Shown here: in pieces, positions 1 through 5,965 of the stretch
How the letters are laid out: the number at the start of each line of letters is the position of its first letter
Position numbering within the stretch: position 1 is the first letter of the stretch
Source: Anaerolineales bacterium
GTDB lineage: Bacteria; Chloroflexota; Anaerolineae; Promineifilales; Promineifilaceae
NCBI GenBank assembly: GCA_020432595.1
Contig: JAGQGA010000233.1
Coordinates: forward strand, 1 to 7,978
Reading direction: 5' to 3'
DNA: 7,978 bases
Notes under the pieces: generated by a model
Told to the model about the DNA's origin: nothing
The model's database searches: none
The model's input: the letters and a program-made list of their open reading frames with translations, nothing else
Translations under genes and position numbers: made by a program

Positions 1-276
1 AATGTCAACACGCATGGGCGGCAAACCCATTTGGTAAAAATAACCTTCCTCGGCAAAATCTGCTGCGGTCATGCCAGCCAATGGTGCCCCAAATTCGACC
101 AAAGCGCGAAAAACAGCCTTGGCGTTGGTTGGGTTAGCCTCTACCCATAAATCAAGGTCTTTTGTATAACGCGGCTCTGCATGTTGCACAACTGCATAAC
201 CACCAATGACCAAATATTTAACCTGGTTGGCGTTGAAAAGTCTCAACAGATCGGAGAAGTCGGAGTTGACAAACAT
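1..276 (-). CDS. MNT-type nucleotidyltransferase (partial, C-terminus off window)
   Basis: Translating the minus strand from the ATG at 276 gives 92 residues that run off the left edge. The sequence has the hallmarks of the minimal nucleotidyltransferase fold: a VIGGYAV segment at residues 23-29, then H32, R36, and the metal-binding pair in KDLDLWV (D40, D42). PPMRVD near the window edge supplies a probable third acidic residue (D91). Proteins of this kind (DUF6036/AbiEii-like families) transfer nucleotides to RNA or protein targets and many act as toxins or as MNT antitoxins to HEPN partners; the substrate of this one cannot be told from the sequence. An AGGGG-like stretch lies just upstream of the ATG. 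The gene overlaps by 59 bp the 68-aa gene encoded upstream, suggesting co-translation as a pair. The fold assignment is firm; the toxin role is inference. Confidence 0.85.
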   Translation of the reverse strand, partial: MFVNSDFSDLLRLFNANQVKYLVIGGYAVVQHAEPRYTKDLDLWVEANPTNAKAVFRALVEFGAPLAGMTAADFAEEGYFYQMGLPPMRVDI

Positions 277-424
277 CCTGCCCCTTCACTTTTTCCGCAT
301 GTAAAATCAGCTCCCACATAGCAGCAAACCGAACTTGTGGCGACTGGGCTTGCCAGAACTGAAAGTCAAATGACCTATCTAGCTCTTCAAGTTTTCCTTT
401 ACGTTCAATGAATCCCGTTCTCAT
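218..424 (-). CDS. Small 68-aa protein, partner of the nucleotidyltransferase
   Basis: This is a 68-aa, charged, soluble protein (MRTGFIERKGKLEELDRSF...) with no membrane segment and no motif I can name. It resembles short proteins I recall being encoded directly upstream of MNT-fold nucleotidyltransferases, with an aromatic FWQAQ segment, an FAAMWELI helix and a C-terminal LRLLRSVE segment. The ATG at 424 is preferred over the in-frame ATG at 454, because a TATAAT hexamer lies between them and the resulting transcript would start almost at 424 (no Shine-Dalgarno is visible, so it may be leaderless). Its last 59 bp overlap the start of the nucleotidyltransferase in another frame. An antitoxin or accessory role is only inferred from this arrangement. 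Confidence 0.65.
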   Translation of the reverse strand: MRTGFIERKGKLEELDRSFDFQFWQAQSPQVRFAAMWELILHAEKVKGQDVCQLRLLRSVETFQRQPG

Positions 425-431
425 AACGGAA

Positions 432-437
432 ATTATA
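432..437 (-). promoter_or_regulatory. Candidate -10 element of the small protein / nucleotidyltransferase pair
   Basis: A perfect TATAAT on the minus strand lies 7 nt before the ATG at 424, in the 26-bp gap after the permease stop codon. No good -35 hexamer is present at 17 bp. It would give a leaderless or nearly leaderless mRNA, letting the pair be transcribed apart from the permease. Confidence 0.4.
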
Positions 438-450
438 GCATAGATTGCAC

Positions 451-2152
451 TCACTCATATGCCAGAATTTCGCGGATGCGGAGGTTGGCGGCGTTGCGGG
501 CGGGGAGGTAGCTGGCGAGGTAGGAGATGAGGAGGACGACCAGCAGCCAGATGGCGGCCCCGGCAAAGGAAAAAGTATAGCTGAGGGGGAACTGCAGCAA
601 ACTGACCCCAATTTGATAGCTCATAATCCGGCTCATTGGCTGCGCCATGACCATGCCGCCCATCCACGATAGCAGCCCAATGACCAGCCCCTCGCTGATA
701 AAAATGCGCTCCACGGTGCGGTCAGAGGCACCCAATGCCCGCATGACCCCAATTTCGCGGCGGCGTTCAAGAACGTTCATTGTCATTGTGCCCATCAGCC
801 CCAGCCCGCCTACAGTGGCAATCAGCATGGACATCGTTCCCAACAGCGTAGTAAAGATGTTGAACCGTTCGGTTAACACATTGCGGTCGTCGCTGATGGA
901 TTGGCTGGAGCTGGTGAGGTAGCCCGCTTTTTCCAGCGCGGCTTCAAGGGCGCGGGAAACGGCTGTATGTGTGGCCTCATCATGCTGCGCCGTAATCACT
1001 TGTACGCTGTCGGTTTGGCCGACGCTGCCCACCTGCCGCGCCAGCGTCGTATATGGCACGTAAATGTCGGACGGCCCTAGCGGCGGGCGTAAATCCTGGG
1101 TGATGCCGACAATCTCCCAATCGCTCTCTTGATCCCCAATTTTGAGGGTCAGCGTACCGCCAACGTGCAGATATGGCTCTTTGTCCAGCAAATTTTTGTG
1201 GATGACGACGCTGTGCTGGTTATTATTTGTGAGCCAACGGCCGTTTGCAATATCCGGCTTAAACAACTTCGTCTCCGGTGGCAGGGCGTTAATAAACAAC
1301 GCCTCGCCGTCCTGCCCATCGGGACGAATCGGCACCCCCTGCCGCTTTTGCCAACTTTCCACCGCCACCACCCCCGGCACCTGCGCCACCAGCCGCTCCA
1401 CCGGTTCGGCGCGGTAGGGACGGCTAAAGTCCACCTGCACATCGTACCCCCGGCTGGCAAGCGTGTCGTCGGCAGTGGTGAACAGCGAAGCCCGCACCGT
1501 CAGCACGCTGATAAAAATCGCCCCGCCGAGCAGCAGCGTGACCAGCGTCAGCGCCAGCCGCCCTTTGCGGCGGAAGGTGTTGCGGAGTGATAGACGCAGC
1601 GGGCGGGAAATGGGCAGTTTGCCCAACATCAGATCAATCACCCCCGGTTCGCTGCTGCTGTCGCTAATGCCCACATCGCTGATGGCTTCGCGGATAGTGG
1701 TGCGGGCAGCGGCAGTAACGGGCTGGATGGCGGCAATAAGCGGGATAAACATCCCGGCGGCCATTTCAATGAGGGTGACACGAGGCTGGAATTGGTAGTG
1801 GAGGATGTCGAAGTTGAGCTGCCCGGCGACAAAGCGGGAGAGCGTTAGCGACCCCATTGCCCCTAGCGGCAGGGCGATAAACAGGGCGGCGATGCCGTAG
1901 AGGATGACCATGCGAAAGTAGAGGGCTGTGACCATCCCTGCTCTGGCTCCCACCGCTTTCATGATGCCGATTTGCCGCACCTGCTGTTTGAGGATGGCGT
2001 TGAGGGTGTTGACGATGAGGATGCCGCTGAGAAGCAGCGAGAAGGTGCCCAGCACGCCCAGAATGAGAATGATGGTGGGCAGAAAATCTTCGGCGGGGTG
2101 TTTGTCGGGTTCGGGGATGTTGGTAAAGCGAATTTGACACGGCCGCTTTTTT
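451..2152 (-). CDS. FtsX/MacB-type ABC transporter permease, C-terminal part (after -1 frameshift)
   Basis: About 565 residues that continue the reading frame lost in the N-terminal part (1959-2939). The frame stays open upstream to 2262, but the codons above about 2152 are out-of-frame sequence, not protein. It begins around residues QIRFTNIPEP, then has three membrane segments (TIILILGVLG..., FRMVILYGIAALFI, AAGMFIPLIAA) and the FtsX signature RQIGIMKAVGAR. A linker is followed by a second FtsX unit: a membrane helix (LALTLVTLLLGGAIF), an extracytoplasmic domain, and three more helices with the second signature RREIGVMRALGAS. With the N-terminal part the protein would be about 829 aa, normal for duplicated permeases that export lipids, peptides or drugs with a LolD/MacB-type ATPase. 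No start codon with a convincing ribosome site exists at the head of this fragment, so it is a gene remnant, a frameshifted product or a sequencing error. Confidence 0.85.
1236..1245. repeat. AACGGCCGTT palindrome (one of ten)
   Basis: One of ten perfect copies of this 10-bp palindrome in the window; the others start at 2363, 3086, 3593, 4059, 6080, 6243, 6933, 7340 and 7703. This copy is in the permease gene and encodes Asn-Gly-Arg. Most copies extend to AAAACGGCCGTTTT or similar. Confidence 0.9.
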
Positions 2153-2939
2153 CCACCTTGTCCTCCACGCGAGCCACTACTTCTTCGATGTGGGCGACGT
2201 CGGTGGTGTTGCCGTCCACGCGGATTTGCAGTTGGTCGAAGCCGGCCGGAAGCTCTAGCCAATCGAGCGTTTCCTCGGAAATGTAGCCAAAGCCGATGCC
2301 GGAGATTTGGGTGGGGGGCTGGTTCATGTCGTGGGTGAGGCCGGTGATGGGGAGGGTGCGAAAACGGCCGTTTGGCAGCTTAATTCGCACCTCATCGCCA
2401 ATGGCCGCATTGATCAGCGACAGCGACTTACGCTCAATCAAAATTGTCCGTTCTGGGGGCGGCCAGGCACCGGCATAGGGCAAAATAATGTTGACATCCA
2501 CATGGTTATAATCATCCACCACAATCAGCACCATGTCGTTCCATTCATTTGGCCCCACTTCCAACCGCACCGGCACGCTGCGCCGCCCTTCGGCAAAAGC
2601 TACCCCCGGCATTTGCCGCACCGACTCGATAAACTTTTCATCCAGCGGGCTGGCGGTGGTAATGACGGCACTGGCGGGGTTAATGGCTAAATATTCGTCG
2701 TGGAGCGTGCGGCTGATGAGGTCTTGCGCTCCGGCGATGGTGCCAAAGGCAAACACGCCCACGGCAATGGAGAGGATGACCAGCAGGGTGCGGCTTTTAT
2801 AGACCCACATTTCGCGCAGCGGTTTGCGCCAGCGGAGGGGAAGAAGGGAAAGTGGGGAGTAGGGAGTGGGGAGTGGAGAGTGGGGTTTGGTAATCTCCAA
2901 TCTCCAATCGCTAATCTCTGTTTTTGGCTTAATGCTCAT
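1959..2939 (-). CDS. FtsX/MacB-type ABC transporter permease, N-terminal part (frameshifted)
   Basis: The reading frame starts at the ATG at 2939 and closes at 1959, but only about residues 1-264 (down to about 2148) are permease-like; the rest is read out of frame. After an odd 40-residue start comes a membrane helix (SRTLLVILSIAVGVFAFGTI) and a MacB-type extracytoplasmic domain (about residues 70-264). The ATG overlaps the end of the tetR gene by 11 bp (ATGAGCATTAA), so translation is probably coupled and the start is likely genuine. Residues about 9-32 are encoded by two arrays of 7-bp repeats and read as a Ser/Pro/Thr-rich stretch unlike permease N-termini, which usually begin near LRWRKPLREMW. 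No ATPase gene is next to it in the window, so its energising partner must be elsewhere. Confidence 0.85.
   Translation of the reverse strand: MSIKPKTEISDWRLEITKPHSPLPTPYSPLSLLPLRWRKPLREMWVYKSRTLLVILSIAVGVFAFGTIAGAQDLISRTLHDEYLAINPASAVITTASPLDEKFIESVRQMPGVAFAEGRRSVPVRLEVGPNEWNDMVLIVVDDYNHVDVNIILPYAGAWPPPERTILIERKSLSLINAAIGDEVRIKLPNGRFRTLPITGLTHDMNQPPTQISGIGFGYISEETLDWLELPAGFDQLQIRVDGNTTDVAHIEEVVARVEDKVEKSGRVKFALPTSPNPTNTPPKIFCPPSFSFWACWAPSRCFSAASSSSTPSTPSSNSRCGKSAS
2146..2153 (-). other. Frameshift site in the ABC permease (A6 run)
   Basis: The minus strand reads GAA-AAA-AGC in the upstream frame, over a run of six A (2147-2152). The downstream permease frame is -1 relative to it; slipping back one base on AAA gives GAA-AAA-AAG-CGG and joins the two halves into an uninterrupted protein of about 829 aa. 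One extra A would do the same. The run is compatible with polymerase or ribosome slippage, with a real disabling mutation, or with a homopolymer sequencing error; the sequence alone does not decide. Confidence 0.7.
2852..2886. repeat. Tandem 7-bp repeat, five units of GTGGGGA
   Basis: Five consecutive heptamers (GTGGGGA, GTAGGGA, GTGGGGA, GTGGAGA, GTGGGGT) on the plus strand. They lie inside the first codons of the permease and encode Ser/Pro/Thr/Tyr-rich sequence. Short tandem heptamers of this type are known from cyanobacteria (STRR sequences). The length is open to slippage, and each unit gained or lost shifts the permease start out of frame unless three change together. Confidence 0.85.
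2892..2919. repeat. Tandem 7-bp repeat, four units of AATCTCC
   Basis: Four consecutive heptamers (AATCTCC, AATCTCC, AATCGCT, AATCTCT) only 5 bp from the GTGGGGA array and with the same period but an unrelated unit. They encode the ISDWRLEI part of the permease N-terminus. Confidence 0.8.
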
Positions 2940-3537
2940 TGTGCAGCAACCCGTATAGGTAAATATCTACATGTTGGTCAAGGGTCATAAGCGGGGCAAC
3001 TTGCGCCATGCGCCCCATGAGTTGGTGGGTGATGAAGTAGGCAACGATCATGCCCATGAAGGATTGGAGGAGGAGGGGGAGGGAAAACGGCCGTTTTTCC
3101 CCCATCATCCACATCCCCTGCACCCGCTGAAAAAACTGCGCCACATCGGGAAACATTTGCGCCGCCACTTCCGGCATGTGCTGACCGTTTAGCTCAATCA
3201 GTTCAATAAACAGCATGTTGATGATGTGGGGTTCCTTCTCAATCTCGGCCATGATTAAATGGGCAGCATGGCGCAGCAACGCCTCAACGCTATCGCCTTC
3301 GGCAGCTTGGATGTGCGGCAGCGCCTTCACAAAGGGGTGATGCGCCAGAACCACCCCCTTAAAAATCTCTTCTTTGTTGGCGAAGTGGTTGTAGATGCCC
3401 CCCAGAGCAATCCCGGCCGCTTGGGCAATGTGGCGCAGCGAGGTGCCATGATACCCTTTTTCGATAAACAGCGCGTAGGCGGTATCAATGATGGCCTGTT
3501 GGGTGCGCTGTCCTTTGTCAGTTGCCGGTGTTTCCAT
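2929..3537 (-). CDS. TetR/AcrR-family transcriptional regulator
   Basis: A 202-aa protein, standard length for the family. Residues about 10-57 are a TetR-type DNA-binding domain: QQAIIDTAYALFIEKGYHGTSL, the recognition region IAQAAGIALGGIYNHFANKEEIF, then an all-helical C-terminal ligand-binding and dimerisation domain of low conservation. The ATG at 3537 is preferred over the TTG directly before it (3540), since AAGGAAA lies at ideal spacing for the ATG. The gene has its own promoter and a perfect palindromic operator directly upstream, so it very likely represses itself and the permease it overlaps by 11 bp. Such repressors usually respond to a small hydrophobic ligand that is a substrate of the controlled transporter; the ligand here is unknown. 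Confidence 0.93.
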   Translation of the reverse strand: METPATDKGQRTQQAIIDTAYALFIEKGYHGTSLRHIAQAAGIALGGIYNHFANKEEIFKGVVLAHHPFVKALPHIQAAEGDSVEALLRHAAHLIMAEIEKEPHIINMLFIELIELNGQHMPEVAAQMFPDVAQFFQRVQGMWMMGEKRPFSLPLLLQSFMGMIVAYFITHQLMGRMAQVAPLMTLDQHVDIYLYGLLHNEH

Positions 3538-3540
3538 CAA

Positions 3541-3549
3541 GTTTCCTTT
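3541..3549 (-). promoter_or_regulatory. Ribosome binding site of tetR
   Basis: The minus strand reads AAAGGAAAC followed by TTGATG. The GGA core ends 6 nt before the ATG at 3537, which favours that ATG over the adjacent TTG as the start. Confidence 0.5.
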
Positions 3550-3552
3550 TAA

Positions 3553-3566
3553 AACGAACGTTCGTT
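3553..3566. promoter_or_regulatory. TetR operator, 14-bp perfect palindrome
   Basis: AACGAACGTTCGTT is a perfect 14-bp palindrome between the promoter -10 element and the tetR ribosome binding site. Position and form are those of an autorepression operator for a TetR-family dimer: the predicted transcription start (about 3572) lies just upstream of it. Confidence 0.8.
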
Positions 3567-3578
3567 CATTTTCCAGGG

Positions 3579-3607
3579 AGTTTAGAGGAAAAAACGGCCG
3601 TTGTCAA
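3579..3607 (-). promoter_or_regulatory. Sigma-70-type promoter of the tetR-permease operon
   Basis: On the minus strand a perfect -35 TTGACA (3602-3607) is followed, after exactly 17 nt, by TAAACT (3579-3584) as -10. The -35 overlaps the stop codon of the fic gene, so the operon has its own promoter despite lying close behind fic. The spacer holds a copy of the AACGGCCGTT palindrome. Confidence 0.75.
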
Positions 3608-4644
3608 TGGTCAACTTCAAGCGGACGACGATAATGAGTCTGCCTTCCCCTGCCCTGACGCACCAGCAGCCCAAGCGCAATCAGCTTGTTAAAATCCAGC
3701 GTGCGCGTGGCCTTGGCGCGGTCGGTTAACTGGGCATAATCGCGGTCAGTTATAAAGTCATGAGTGTCTACATAATCCAGAATGAGTTGGTGATAGGGCT
3801 GAAGCCTGGTTTCTGGCGATAGTTGCACCTGGTCAAGCTGTTTCTTCACCCGCCGCAGCTCATCCAAAATCCCCTCAGCAAAGTAGGTAAGCCAGGGCGT
3901 AAAATCGAGATGAGGCGCTAACTCATAATAATCACCAAACAGCCCCACTTGCTGGAAATAGCGGGTGACGTTTTGGTTGTAATAGTTTTCAAAGCTGAAC
4001 AGGTTGAAAAGGTTTAGCCCCAGTCCAGCTAACAGTAATTTTGTTGCCAGGCGGGTAGAACGGCCGTTTCCATCCATAAACGGATGAATAACCACCATTT
4101 GTTTGTGGAACAAACCCGCCAGCAGCAATGGGTCAAGCGTTTGCCGATTTGCCTGCACGAAATGGAGCAACCCATCCATTAAGGCAGGAACATCCTCAAC
4201 ATTCGGTGGTAAATAGATAATTCCCTGACCACGTGGCTCATAAATAACAACCGCCTCTTGCCGCCAGCGACCAAGCTGGTGTTCTGGCAGCAAGCCAGCC
4301 ATCACCCCTGCCTGTATTTGCTGCACCAATTCTGTCGTGAAAGGTGCATCCAACTGCTGATTCAATCCCAGGAGTATCTGGTTGTAGTTCAAAACTTCTC
4401 GTTCGCTTTGGCGGATATGTGACGGATGCTGCTTAAGCAACCGTTTTACTTCCGTAAGCGCCAGCGGGTTGCCTTCGATGCTGGTTGAAGCATAGGTCGA
4501 AACCGCCCGCGCTTCGGTCAAAAACTGCACGACCACGGGTTCAGGCACTGCCCGCTGGTTTAGCTCATGCACCAAAATGGCAATTTGTTTGATGGTGCTG
4601 AGAAGTAAGGGTGAAATAGTGTAGCGAGGATCAAATAATTCCAT
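3604..4644 (-). CDS. Fic domain protein (class II, N-terminal inhibitory helix, C-terminal winged HTH)
   Basis: This 346-aa protein carries the full Fic catalytic motif HPFMDGNGRSTR at residues 187-198, including catalytic H187, the metal ligand D191 and the phosphate-binding loop. Fic proteins transfer AMP (or another phosphate-containing group) from a nucleotide to hydroxyl side chains of target proteins. Residues 53-58 (STSIEG) match the inhibitory [S/T]xxxE[G/N] motif, whose Glu blocks ATP binding; placed ahead of the core, it makes this a class II enzyme. The flap (about 141-153, GIIYLPPNVEDVP) is intact. The last 65 residues look like a winged helix-turn-helix ending in a basic tail (GRGRQTHYRRP), suggesting DNA binding. 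The ATG at 4644 lies within an inverted repeat with a -10 box, consistent with autoregulation. All key residues are present. The target is unknown. Confidence 0.95.
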   Translation of the reverse strand: MELFDPRYTISPLLLSTIKQIAILVHELNQRAVPEPVVVQFLTEARAVSTYASTSIEGNPLALTEVKRLLKQHPSHIRQSEREVLNYNQILLGLNQQLDAPFTTELVQQIQAGVMAGLLPEHQLGRWRQEAVVIYEPRGQGIIYLPPNVEDVPALMDGLLHFVQANRQTLDPLLLAGLFHKQMVVIHPFMDGNGRSTRLATKLLLAGLGLNLFNLFSFENYYNQNVTRYFQQVGLFGDYYELAPHLDFTPWLTYFAEGILDELRRVKKQLDQVQLSPETRLQPYHQLILDYVDTHDFITDRDYAQLTDRAKATRTLDFNKLIALGLLVRQGRGRQTHYRRPLEVDH

Positions 4645-4676
4645 CGCCTAATTATAGCCTGATTTTAGGCGATGGA
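4640..4676. promoter_or_regulatory. fic promoter inside a 12-bp perfect inverted repeat
   Basis: The arms TCCATCGCCTAA (4640-4651) and TTAGGCGATGGA (4665-4676) are perfect inverted repeats separated by 13 bp. On the minus strand a TATAAT box (4651-4656) lies between the arms, and the fic ATG (4642-4644) is inside the proximal arm. A dimeric DNA-binding protein here would block both the promoter and the start; the Fic protein's own winged HTH is a natural candidate. The arms could also fold in RNA, but the transcript probably begins after the distal arm, so a DNA operator is more likely. No clear -35 hexamer is seen. Confidence 0.6.
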
Positions 4677-4693
4677 CGAAGAACCAGCTACGG

Positions 4694-4780
4694 CTAGTAC
4701 CGTAACTTTCTGAATTTAAGGGATGGCAGGCAGGTTTTTAAGCACTTTGACCCTGCAAATTTAGAAAGCCGAGGTACTAG
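4694..4780. mobile_element. MITE-like hairpin element, copy 1 (87 bp)
   Basis: An 87-bp element bounded by CTAGTACC and GGTACTAG. Its two 24-bp ends are inverted repeats with 19 matches. It lies just downstream of the Nudix gene and is nearly identical to the element at 5879-5965 in the same orientation, apart from a few substitutions and one single-base gap in each copy. It has no coding capacity. The C-TA-G ends fit insertion with TA duplication at CTAG sites, the known target preference of IS630, so it is probably a non-autonomous passenger of such a transposase. As RNA it would form a strong stem and might end transcription. Confidence 0.8.
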
Positions 4781-4805
4781 AATCTATACGAGGCTAAATG
4801 CCTGC

Positions 4806-5780
4806 TCATAGTTTGTGCCATTGAGTATAACGTTTACGTCGTTCACGGATAAATACATATGTGTAGCGAACGGCTATGACGTCAAGGAGGAAAAAAACTG
4901 CGAACAAGATATAGTACAGATTGCTATTGGGTGGTGTGAGTGCCGTCAGGCTGGGTATCTGAAACAGCACTGCCAGAATCATAGCTGCCATTTCCGTACC
5001 TATGAACGTGCCAATACTGGCGTACTCTGCCATGTTCTTGCTGATATTCTTCTTGCCATAATAAAGGTCAAGCATAAACTGTTCCCATTGTAGCGCAGCA
5101 AAGTGGGGTTCAATGTGGCGGCGGATATACTCTCCAATTTCGCCCGTGCGTACATCGTGGTGGCTCCAGGCAATGGCAAGACACAAGCCCAATGGTGGAT
5201 AGAGTAGCAGGAAGATGGGCAAGGCAATATCTCCCGTCACAATGGCTGAAAAAAGACCCGCCCCGGCAACCGCTATCGTCAAAATTTGCTGGCGCATTCC
5301 CATACGTGCCAACACTTCGCTACGTAAAGCATTGAACTGGACTAGCAATTCCGATTTTTGAACTTTTGCTTGTAGACTGGCCTGATAGGCGGCTACTGCT
5401 TCATTGTGCGAAAATGCCAGGGGCAAAGCACAGGCTTCAGCCAGCAGAAACCATTTGATTTCTTTTACCTCTGCGGCCTGAGGCACAATTGCGCCGCTTC
5501 CTTCACCGACAAAGACGTTGACCACATTATGAATTATGTGTTCAGGAAAAATGTCGTCAAAACTCTTAAAGTAGGTAGGCTCAAAGGTAAGCCCCGTTTC
5601 TTCTTGAACTTCCCGAATGATGGCTGCTTCGATGGGTTCATTGTCATCTACATAGCCACCGGGTAAACACCAGTGGTCTTTGAATGGTTCAATCTGGCGT
5701 TTGGTTAAAAGAATCTCGGCTTGCCCACCTTTTTCACGGGTGATGATTGCGCCTACAGTTGCTTTTGGTGACTTGTACAT
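4806..5780 (-). CDS. Nudix hydrolase fused to a four-helix membrane domain
   Basis: This 324-aa protein has two parts. Residues 1-130 are a Nudix domain with a perfect box: G42-x5-E48-x7-REVQEETGL (56-64), preceded by WCLPGGYVDD, as in ADP-ribose/NADH/NTP pyrophosphatases that cleave X-linked nucleoside diphosphates. A helix (about 137-164, with LRSEVLARMGMRQQ) leads into four predicted membrane segments at about 166-182, 186-205, 257-276 and 288-311, ending in a basic tail. The membrane part recalls small effector-like domains such as SLATT found in nucleotide-signalling conflict systems, but that similarity is from memory. A GAGGAAA ribosome site precedes the ATG. The gene stands alone between two 87-bp hairpin elements, is visibly more AT-rich than its neighbours and lacks the AACGGCCGTT motif common around it, all of which suggest acquisition. 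The nucleotide substrate and the role of the membrane part are unknown. Confidence 0.9.
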   Translation of the reverse strand: MYKSPKATVGAIITREKGGQAEILLTKRQIEPFKDHWCLPGGYVDDNEPIEAAIIREVQEETGLTFEPTYFKSFDDIFPEHIIHNVVNVFVGEGSGAIVPQAAEVKEIKWFLLAEACALPLAFSHNEAVAAYQASLQAKVQKSELLVQFNALRSEVLARMGMRQQILTIAVAGAGLFSAIVTGDIALPIFLLLYPPLGLCLAIAWSHHDVRTGEIGEYIRRHIEPHFAALQWEQFMLDLYYGKKNISKNMAEYASIGTFIGTEMAAMILAVLFQIPSLTALTPPNSNLYYILFAVFFLLDVIAVRYTYVFIRERRKRYTQWHKL

Positions 5781-5787
5781 ACTCTGA

Positions 5788-5794
5788 TTTCCTC
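5788..5794 (-). promoter_or_regulatory. Ribosome binding site of the Nudix-membrane gene
   Basis: The minus strand reads GAGGAAA with 7 nt before the ATG at 5780, supporting that start. The 98 bp between this gene and the hairpin element at 5879 must hold its promoter, but I see no convincing -35/-10 pair. Confidence 0.6.
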
Positions 5795-5878
5795 AAAACC
5801 TGTAGATTAAAATGATCACTTACAGTTCTCTTTAAAGTACAGCAGTAGGAAGAACAGCAAAAAGGTGAGCAGACCTGA

Positions 5879-5965
5879 CTAGTACCGTAACTTTCTGAAT
5901 TTGAGGGATGACAGGTCGTGTTTTCAAGCACTTTGACCCGCAAATTTAGAAAGCAGAGGTACTAG
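5879..5965. mobile_element. MITE-like hairpin element, copy 2 (87 bp)
   Basis: Second copy of the 87-bp element, upstream of the Nudix gene and in the same orientation as copy 1. Ends are CTAGTACC and GGTACTAG, with 24-bp inverted repeats (19 matches). Differences from copy 1 concentrate in the loop (GGCAGG versus TCGTGT region), while the arms are conserved, suggesting selection on or recent transposition of the ends. Its terminal CTAG at 5962-5965 is shared with the neighbouring element. Confidence 0.8.

Noticed and set aside
425..454. Earlier start (454) for the 68-aa gene
   Set aside because: The in-frame ATG precedes a TATAAT box and overlaps the permease stop; the shorter form fits the likely promoter and the family start MRTGFIER.
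1129..1590. Plus-strand open frame of 153 codons inside the permease
   Set aside because: It is the complement of well-conserved permease sequence; its Arg/Gln/His-rich translation matches no fold.
2137..2146. Eleventh AACGGCCGTT copy at the permease frameshift
   Set aside because: The sequence here is CACGGCCGCT-like, differing at both ends from the palindrome, so it was not counted.
2852..2919. CRISPR array
   Set aside because: The repeats are 7-bp direct tandems without spacers and lie inside a coding region.
4694..4780. Simple intrinsic terminator after the Nudix gene
   Set aside because: The stem is bounded by CTAGTACC/GGTACTAG, has no U-tract, and is repeated at 5879-5965, so a mobile element explains it better, even if it may also stop transcription.
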